The notes beneath the pieces are model-generated. The model did not search any database, was not told the origin of the DNA, and worked only from the letters and a program-made list of their open reading frames with translations. Made by a program: the position numbers and the translations under genes. 60,145 bases of DNA, taken from positions 1 to 60,145 of the forward strand of contig JBHOQX010000013.1 of the NCBI GenBank assembly GCA_042408595.1, read 5' to 3'. Source of the DNA: JBHOQX01 sp042408595 (GTDB taxonomy: Bacteria; Chloroflexota; Chloroflexia; Chloroflexales; Roseiflexaceae). Of the stretch, positions 54,694 to 60,145 are shown piece by piece. Position 1 is the first letter of the stretch. Each line of letters opens with the position of its first letter.

Positions 54694-56904
54694 ATGCTCG
54701 CGACGTTGCGGTCCACGCCGGCGTTCTTTCTCAAGCCGCTCGAGATCGCTCGCGGCTACCGCCGGGCCGACCTGCAGGCCGACCTGATCGCTGGGCTGAC
54801 GGTCGGGGTGGTGTTGCTACCGCAGGCGATCGCTTTTGCCCTGGTGGCCGGGCTGCCTCCGGCGATGGGCCTCTATGCCGCAGTGGTCGGCGCGGTGGTC
54901 GGCGCGCTGTTCGGTTCGTCGCGCCATCTGCACACCGGCCCGACCAACTCAAGCTCGCTGCTGGTCTTTTCGACGCTCATCCCGCTCTTCGCCGCCGGCT
55001 CGCCGGAATATCTGGCCGCCGCCGGGATGCTGGCGGTGCTGGCCGGGGCGCTGCGCCTGGCGCTCGGCCTGGCGCGGCTCGGCCTGATGGTCAATTTCGT
55101 CTCTGACGCGGTGACGGTTGGGTTCACCGCCGGCTCCGGCGCGCTGATCATCGCCGGGCAGGTCAGCCAGCTGCTCGGGGTGCCATCGGCGCGCGGCACG
55201 GATGTGTTCTCCATCCTCTCGAGCCTGGCGCAGCACGCGCCGGCGGCCAACCTGCCGAGCCTGCTGATCGGCCTGGCGGCGCTGGCGATCATCCTGGCGC
55301 TCCAACGCCTGCTGCCGCATGTTCCGGCGGCCCTGTTGGCGCTCGTCGCCGCTGGCGCGGCGGTCTGGCTGCTCCGGCTCGATGCGCGCGGCGTGAACAT
55401 CCTCGGCGCGCTGCCGCGCGGCCTGCCGCCGATCACCGCGCTGCCGGTCGGCGACCTGGCGCTGGTCGGCCAGATCGCCGGCGGGGCGTCGGCGCTCGCC
55501 GCGATCGGGCTGGTGGAGTCGGCATCGATCGCCCGCGCGATCGCGACCCACAGCCGGCAACGGATGGACACCAACCAGGAGTTTGTCGGGCAGGGGCTGG
55601 CGAACATGGCCTGCGGGATCTTCTCCGGCTACCCCGTCACCGGCTCGTTCAACCGCTCGGCGCTGGCCTTCCGTTCTGGCGGGCGGACGGCGATGGCAGC
55701 GGTCTTCTCCGGCGCGTTCGTCCTGTTGGCGATGAACCTCTTCGCTACACCCGCCGGCTACCTGCCGCGCCCGGCGATCGCCGCGGTGCAGATCGTCGCC
55801 GCCTGGAGCATGATCGACCGGCGGACGATCATGCGAATCTGGCGCGGCGCGCGGGGCGAGGCGGTGATCATGGCCGTGACGATCCTGCTGACGCTGCTGA
55901 TGCCGCTGCAATACGCGGTGCTGGCGGGCATCCTGATGTCGCTGGCCTACTACATCCTGCAGACCGCCACGCCGCGGGTGCAGTCCGTTCTGCCAGCGGA
56001 CAACTTCCGCCACTGGCAGCACCAGCCGGCGAAGCCGCCCTGCCCGCAACTGGCGGTGGTCGAGGTGCTGGGCGATCTGTACTTCGGCGCGGTCGGGCAC
56101 ATCGAGGATGCGGTGCATCGCAACTTCCAGCAGCACCCCGGCCAGCGTTTCCTGCTGCTGCGGATGCCGAGCGTGAACCGCTGCGACATGAGCGGGATCC
56201 TGGCGTTGGAGAGCATCGTGCGCACCTACCGCGCCGAGGGCGGCGACGTGTATCTGACACGGGTGCAGACGCCGGTACGCGCCTTCATGCGGGCGGCGAG
56301 CTTCGAAACGTTCATCGGCGCAGACCATTTTCTGGATGAAGATGAAGCGATCGGCTTTTTGTTCCACCGGGTGATCGATCCGGCGATCTGCATCTACGAG
56401 TGCCCGGTGCGCGCGTTCTGGGAGTGCCAGAACCTGCCGAAGCGCGACGTGCCGCTGCCGGAGCATATCCACACTCCGCCGCCGCCGGAGGGGGTGCGGG
56501 AGGTCGCACCGGACGCCCTATGGCAGCAGCTTCGCGCCGGCGCCGCGCCGCTGGTGGTCGATGTGCGCGAGCCGCTGGAGTACGCACAGGGGCACGTGCC
56601 GGAGGCCACGTTGCTGCCGCTGCCGGCGCTGCTGGCCGGCGCCGACAGCCTGCCGGCGGATCGGCCGATCGTGCTGGTGTGCCGGAGCGGGCGGCGCAGC
56701 CTGCGGGCAGCGGGCGCGTTGCTCGGGCGCGGCTACCGCGACGTGGCGATCCTCCAGGGCGGTATGGTCGCCTGGGAGCGCGACAACCTGCTGACGGCGA
56801 CAGGAGGGCCGGGCCCAGTGATGCGTCATGAATGGTCGAGGGATCAGGGTTCGGCATGCGGGGTAGAGGGTTGCCAGTTCAGAGTTCAACGTTCTGAGCT
56901 CTGA
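54694..56904 (+). CDS. SulP family anion permease with STAS and rhodanese domains
   Basis: 736 residues from ATG 54694; the longer frame crosses the T-box and is rejected. The SLC26/SulP transporter (about 1-410) has the signature AGLTVGVVLLPQAIAFALVAG and GIFSGYPVTGSFNRSALAF; the STAS domain follows (LLRMPSVNRCDMSGILALE). The last 150 residues are a rhodanese: LVVDVREPLEYAQGHVPEA and active-site LVCRSGRRSLRA (Cys). A sulfate or bicarbonate permease coupled to a sulfurtransferase would link uptake to sulfur handling. The final 28 residues are encoded by a heptamer array, so the natural stop was probably displaced. TATACT at 54648 may be its -10. Confidence 0.93.
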   Translation: MLATLRSTPAFFLKPLEIARGYRRADLQADLIAGLTVGVVLLPQAIAFALVAGLPPAMGLYAAVVGAVVGALFGSSRHLHTGPTNSSSLLVFSTLIPLFAAGSPEYLAAAGMLAVLAGALRLALGLARLGLMVNFVSDAVTVGFTAGSGALIIAGQVSQLLGVPSARGTDVFSILSSLAQHAPAANLPSLLIGLAALAIILALQRLLPHVPAALLALVAAGAAVWLLRLDARGVNILGALPRGLPPITALPVGDLALVGQIAGGASALAAIGLVESASIARAIATHSRQRMDTNQEFVGQGLANMACGIFSGYPVTGSFNRSALAFRSGGRTAMAAVFSGAFVLLAMNLFATPAGYLPRPAIAAVQIVAAWSMIDRRTIMRIWRGARGEAVIMAVTILLTLLMPLQYAVLAGILMSLAYYILQTATPRVQSVLPADNFRHWQHQPAKPPCPQLAVVEVLGDLYFGAVGHIEDAVHRNFQQHPGQRFLLLRMPSVNRCDMSGILALESIVRTYRAEGGDVYLTRVQTPVRAFMRAASFETFIGADHFLDEDEAIGFLFHRVIDPAICIYECPVRAFWECQNLPKRDVPLPEHIHTPPPPEGVREVAPDALWQQLRAGAAPLVVDVREPLEYAQGHVPEATLLPLPALLAGADSLPADRPIVLVCRSGRRSLRAAGALLGRGYRDVAILQGGMVAWERDNLLTATGGPGPVMRHEWSRDQGSACGVEGCQFRVQRSEL

Positions 56905-56984
56905 ACTGCACACTTTACACTCCGGTCTTTCCACGTGACACTCTGCACGTTGCACTCCCGGCTCCTGGCTTCTGGCTTTTGACA
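56824..56984. repeat. Long heptamer-phased inverted array at the end of sulP
   Basis: Twenty-three consecutive units in phase (161 bases). Left units end in GTT (CAGGGTT, GAGGGTT, CAGAGTT), right units in CT (CTGAACT, TTGCACT, TCTGGCT); the two types are largely complementary. It supplies the last codons of sulP and stops 3 bases before the next ATG. Confidence 0.92.
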
Positions 56985-56987
56985 CCC

Positions 56988-57965
56988 ATGACCGAAAGCA
57001 TCGACCGCAACCTGGGGCTGGATCTGGTGCGCGCGACCGAGGCGGCCGCGCTGAGCGCCGGGCGCTGGATGGGGCTGGGCAACCGCGATGATGCCGACAG
57101 CGCCGCGGCGCAGGCGATGGCGGGGGCGCTCGCGACGCTGCGGATGGATGGCGTGGTAGTGATCGGCGAGGAAGGGCGCGCGGGCGAGCACGCCCCGCTC
57201 AAGAGCGGCCAGCGCGTCGGCAGCGGGCACGGGCCGGCGCTGGATGTCGTACTCGACCCGATCGACGGGCGGCGGCTGCTGGCCGAGGGGCGATCCGGCG
57301 CGATCGCGGTGGCGGCGGTCGCGCCGCGCGGCTCGATGTGGGCGCCGGCCGCGGCGGCCTACATGGAGAAGATCGTGGTCAACCGGCAGGTGGCGAAGGC
57401 GCTGGTGCCGGAGTGCATGGGCGCGCCGCCGGCCTGGACGCTGGCGCTCGTCGCCCGGGTGAAGCGCAAGGAGGTGCGCGACCTGGTGGTGTTCGTGCTC
57501 GACCGGCCGCGCCACGCCGCGCTGATCGCCGACCTGCGGGCGGCCGGCGCGCGGGTGATGCTGCGCGGCGACGGCGACATCGCCGGGGCGCTCATGGCCG
57601 CGCTGCCGGACGGGCGGGTGGATGTGCTCATGGGCATCGGCGGCGCGCAGGAGGGAGTGATCGCGGCCTGCGCCGTCAAGGCGCTCGGCGGAGCGATGCT
57701 CGGGCGGCTGGCCCCGCAGAGCGCGGCCGAGCAGGCGGCGGTCGCCGCAGCCGGCCTCGACACCCGCCGCGTGCTGACGTGCGACGAACTGATCGCCGAC
57801 AACCGGATCTTCTTCGCCGCCACCGGCATCACCGACGGGCCGCTGCTCCCCGGCGTGCGCTACCACGGCAGCCTGGGCGAGACACACTCGCTCATCCTGC
57901 GCGGCGAGACCGGCACACGCCGGACGATCCACGCCGAGCACGTCATCGAGGGTGCAGATGTCTAA
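56988..57965 (+). CDS. glpX: Class II fructose-1,6-bisphosphatase (GlpX type)
   Basis: 325 residues from ATG 56988. The Li-sensitive phosphatase site appears as VVIGEEGR, VVLDPIDGRRLLAEG and GDGDIAGAL, with MGIGGAQEGVIAACAVKALGG typical of GlpX. It dephosphorylates fructose-1,6-bisphosphate (and possibly sedoheptulose-bisphosphate) in gluconeogenesis or the Calvin cycle. No Shine-Dalgarno: the array reaches within three bases of the ATG. Confidence 0.94.
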   Translation: MTESIDRNLGLDLVRATEAAALSAGRWMGLGNRDDADSAAAQAMAGALATLRMDGVVVIGEEGRAGEHAPLKSGQRVGSGHGPALDVVLDPIDGRRLLAEGRSGAIAVAAVAPRGSMWAPAAAAYMEKIVVNRQVAKALVPECMGAPPAWTLALVARVKRKEVRDLVVFVLDRPRHAALIADLRAAGARVMLRGDGDIAGALMAALPDGRVDVLMGIGGAQEGVIAACAVKALGGAMLGRLAPQSAAEQAAVAAAGLDTRRVLTCDELIADNRIFFAATGITDGPLLPGVRYHGSLGETHSLILRGETGTRRTIHAEHVIEGADV

Positions 57966-58028
57966 GCGGGATGGGCCCGCGGCGTGCCGCGCCTCCCGCC
58001 CTGCCGCTCTGATCCTCCGATGCGGGCA

Positions 58029-59099
58029 TCACACCCGCGCCGCGCGCTGCCGCAGCAGGTGGTCCGCCAGCACCAGAGCCAGCATCGCCTCGGCGATCGG
58101 AACGAGCCGCGGCAGCGCCGTCGGGTCGTGCCGCCCCGTGACGACGATCGTCGCCGGCTCGCCGGCCTGGGTCACCGTCTGCTGCGGCTGCGGGATGGAT
58201 GCCAGCGGTTTGACGGTGATGCGCAGCACGATCTCCTCGCCGGTGGAGATGCCGCCGAGGATGCCGCCGTGGTGATTCGTCGCCGTGCCGATGCTGCCGT
58301 CCGGCCGCCGAACGAACGGGTCGTTGTGCTCGGAGCCACGCATGGCGGCCACGGCGCGCCCCTCGCCGAACTCGACCGCCTTGATCGCCGGGATGCTGAA
58401 CATGGCCTTGCCGATATCCGCCTGGAGCTTATCGAACACCGGCTCGCCCAGGCCAGGCGGCACGCCGCGGGCGCGGACCTCCACCACGCCGCCGAGCGTG
58501 TCGAGCTCGCGCTTCGCCTGCTCCACCCGCTCGACCATCTTCGCAGCGGCGGCGGCGTCGGGGCAGCGCATGATGTTGCGCTCGATCTCCGCCTCGTCGA
58601 AGGTCTCGGCGCGCAGGCCGGCCATCTCCTGCGTCCAGGCCAGCACGCGGATGCCGGCGGTCGCCAGCAGCTTTCTGGCGATCGCGCCGGCGGCTACCCG
58701 CCCGATCGTCTCGCGGGCGCTGGAACGCCCGCCGCCGCGGTAGTCACGGAAGCCGTACTTGGCGTCCCAGGTGAAGTCGGCGTGGCCGGGCCGGTAGAGG
58801 TTCTTGATCGCCTCGTAGTCCTGCGGGCGGGCGTTGGTGTTGACGACCAGCATGCTGATCGGCGCGCCGGTGGTGCGGCCCTCGAAGACGCCGGAGAGGA
58901 TCTGTACCACGTCGTCCTCGCGGCGGGCCGAGGTCACGCGGCTCTGGCCGACACGGCGGCGGTCGAGCTCGTGCTGGACCTCGGCCACGTCGAGCGGCAG
59001 CCCCGCCGGGCAACCGTCCACCACGACGCCGACCGCCGGTCCATGCGACTCGCCCCAGGTCGTGATGCGAAAGATCTGGCCGAAGGTATTGCCTGGCAT
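58029..59099 (-). CDS. aroC: Chorismate synthase
   Basis: 356 residues. Signature motifs: FGQIFRITTWGESHGPAVG (His), RPGHADFTWDAKYGFRDYRGGGRSSARET, and the C-terminal GRHDPTALPRLVPIAEAM. It converts 5-enolpyruvylshikimate-3-phosphate to chorismate with reduced FMN. Single gene, no other aro genes near. Convergent with glpX; the 60-base gap has no clear terminator. Confidence 0.97.
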   Translation of the reverse strand: MPGNTFGQIFRITTWGESHGPAVGVVVDGCPAGLPLDVAEVQHELDRRRVGQSRVTSARREDDVVQILSGVFEGRTTGAPISMLVVNTNARPQDYEAIKNLYRPGHADFTWDAKYGFRDYRGGGRSSARETIGRVAAGAIARKLLATAGIRVLAWTQEMAGLRAETFDEAEIERNIMRCPDAAAAAKMVERVEQAKRELDTLGGVVEVRARGVPPGLGEPVFDKLQADIGKAMFSIPAIKAVEFGEGRAVAAMRGSEHNDPFVRRPDGSIGTATNHHGGILGGISTGEEIVLRITVKPLASIPQPQQTVTQAGEPATIVVTGRHDPTALPRLVPIAEAMLALVLADHLLRQRAARV

Positions 59100-59218
59100 G
59101 CTGCCCCCCTATCGTGCGGCTCGACCCGCATGATATGCGGCGAGGGGCCGCACGTCAACGGAGGAGCGGGCCACGGCGCCAGCCGGCAGCGCCGTGGCCC
59201 AGCGGGGGCAATCGGGGG

Positions 59219-59656
59219 TCAGGGGGCCACCGTCACCATCCCCATCATGGACGGGTGGCGGCGGCAGAAGTAGGGGTAGTCTCCCGGCTGCTGGAATGTC
59301 ATGGCGAAGGTTTGTCCCTTGCCGAAGAACCCCGAGTCGAACGCGCCATTGCCGTCGGGCGGCGCGCCGGAGGTCACGCTGTGCTCGATGTCGTCGTCGT
59401 TGGTCCAGACGACCCGGGTGCCCGGCTTGACAGTGATCGGGCTGGGCTGGAACTGAAAGAGCTTGATCGTGACCTGGGCGGCGGCAGGCTTGGGCGCCGC
59501 TGTTGGCTTGGGCGCCGCTGTCGGGGCCGCCGTGGCGCTCGGCGCCGCTGTCGGGGCCGCCGTGGCGCCTGGCGCAGCCGGCGTGGCGCTGCCGCAGCCG
59601 GCCAGCAGCGCCAGCAGGGTCAGCCCGGCGAGCCATCGCAAGCAGGTGTGTTGCAT
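59219..59656 (-). CDS. Plastocyanin-like cupredoxin lipoprotein
   Basis: 145 residues from ATG 59656 (GAAAGGAA upstream). Lipobox LLAGCG, then an Ala/Pro/Thr linker of KPTAAPKP type and a cupredoxin domain: His in IEHSVTSG, then YPYFCRRHPSMMGMVTV with Cys, His and Met, all four type-1 copper ligands. It carries electrons outside the membrane, possibly as donor for a terminal oxidase or photosynthetic centre. Confidence 0.93.
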   Translation of the reverse strand: MQHTCLRWLAGLTLLALLAGCGSATPAAPGATAAPTAAPSATAAPTAAPKPTAAPKPAAAQVTIKLFQFQPSPITVKPGTRVVWTNDDDIEHSVTSGAPPDGNGAFDSGFFGKGQTFAMTFQQPGDYPYFCRRHPSMMGMVTVAP

Positions 59657-59743
59657 AGTCGTTCCTTTCGGCAGAAGGACGGGGCGAGAGAGCACGCTCC
59701 CGCCCCGTGGTGATTCTTGCGCTCCTCTGGGTGGGCGCGCCGG

Positions 59744-60145
59744 TTATGCAGCGCGCCGGGCGCGGCGCAGGAGCAGCGCGCCAGCCGCCAGCAGCAGGAT
59801 CACGCCCGCGATCAGCGCGGCCCACGGCACCTGCCGCTCCTCGCCGGTCTTCGGCATCGCCGCCGGCATGGCGTGGCCCGGCATCGCGCCGCCAGAAGCC
59901 GCACCGAACTTGTCCGGGAACTGCTTGACGATCGCATCCGCCAGCGGGTCGCCGATCATCGGCATGTGGGCGAACGCCGTGCGCAGCGCCGTGTAGACCT
60001 TCGGCTGGTCGCCGGCGGCCTGGGCATCGACCACATCCTTGAGGGTCAGCACATGGGTCTTGACCAGCCCGGCGACGGCGTCCTTGGGCAGGTTGGGGTT
60101 GGCGCTGTTGAGGAAGGCGCCGAAGTCCTGGGTGTACTGCGTCAG
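59744..60145 (-). CDS. Surface protein with sortase-like anchor (partial, C-terminal part)
   Basis: The frame is open to the right edge; only 133 C-terminal residues are seen, so the start lies outside. A helical region (LTQYTQDFGAFLNSANPNLP, LVKTHVLTLKDVVDAQAAGD, HMPMIGDPLADAIVKQFPDKF) leads to MPKTGEERQVPWAAL, a hydrophobic helix and RRARRAA. The end has the plan of an LPXTG-type sorting signal. His and Met in PGHAMPAAM could bind copper. The family of the helical part is unknown to me; it is next to the cupredoxin gene on the same strand. Confidence 0.7.
   Translation of the reverse strand: MTQYTQDFGAFLNSANPNLPKDAVAGLVKTHVLTLKDVVDAQAAGDQPKVYTALRTAFAHMPMIGDPLADAIVKQFPDKFGAASGGAMPGHAMPAAMPKTGEERQVPWAALIAGVILLLAAGALLLRRARRAA

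Overview
The window is about 60 kb of high-GC bacterial DNA. It most resembles a Chloroflexota (green non-sulfur) genome, probably near the Roseiflexus/Kouleothrix-type Chloroflexia. That is an inference from gene content: a MalT-like LuxR regulator, Ala/Pro/Thr-rich PTAAP linkers, FHA/vWA/PP2C/kinase signalling genes, an archaeal-type AspRS behind a T-box, the prkA-DUF444-spoVR module and a CopC-CopD copper operon. Both edges cut genes. I see no prophage, transposase or CRISPR array.

Layout. 1-6371 (minus): a chimeric oxidoreductase/PEP-synthase ORF, four small membrane or secreted proteins, a small soluble protein and the large LuxR regulator that probably controls them. 6695-6791: tRNA-Sec. 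6960-12186 (minus): a phospho-signalling set (zinc-ribbon/FHA, vWA, PP2C phosphatase, Ser/Thr kinase with a PQQ-type propeller). 12447-17585: a sugar-nucleotide epimerase/reductase, R2-like ligand-binding oxidase coupled to an SH3b protein, then accD-accA. 17861-24836: a strong promoter and long leader drive prkA (split by a 396-residue intein), the DUF444 gene, spoVR and a small gene. 25282-32704: acyltransferase, prmC, Cof phosphatase, rpmB (opposite strand), Asp23-FakA and two FakB fatty-acid-binding proteins. 32760-36708: recG, chaB, Thr/Ser dehydratase. 36742-42671: copper handling (His-rich membrane protein, CopC-CopD-YtkA fusion, CopC, Sco1, PCuAC, cupredoxin-like lipoprotein). 42938-43168: two tRNA-Ala genes with promoter and terminator. 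43217-47546 (minus): orphan DUF2357/PD-(D/E)XK nuclease, alkaline-phosphatase-superfamily enzyme, cell-wall amidase. 47623-47789: tRNA-His unit. 47808-52456: thioredoxin-like lipoprotein, YtkA-cytochrome c-TolB fusion, two class-I amidotransferases. 52724-54618 (minus): aspS with an Asp-specific T-box. 54694-60145: SulP-STAS-rhodanese permease, GlpX-type bisphosphatase, chorismate synthase, plastocyanin-like lipoprotein and a partial anchored protein.

The most unusual feature is not a gene. More than twenty spacers, and at least five coding regions, carry degenerate arrays that keep a strict 7-bp period, usually as two halves whose units are reverse complements. They share a small vocabulary of heptamers (AAGCCAG; TTGCACT/TTGAACG/CTGAACT; GGACGAA; GTGACAC). 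Several start immediately after a stop codon and end 0-3 bases before the next start codon, so those genes have no Shine-Dalgarno site. Inside prmC, fakA, recG, copCD and the DUF2357 gene the arrays are in frame and add a low-complexity loop. Their phase was checked by hand; I cannot say whether the family has been named.
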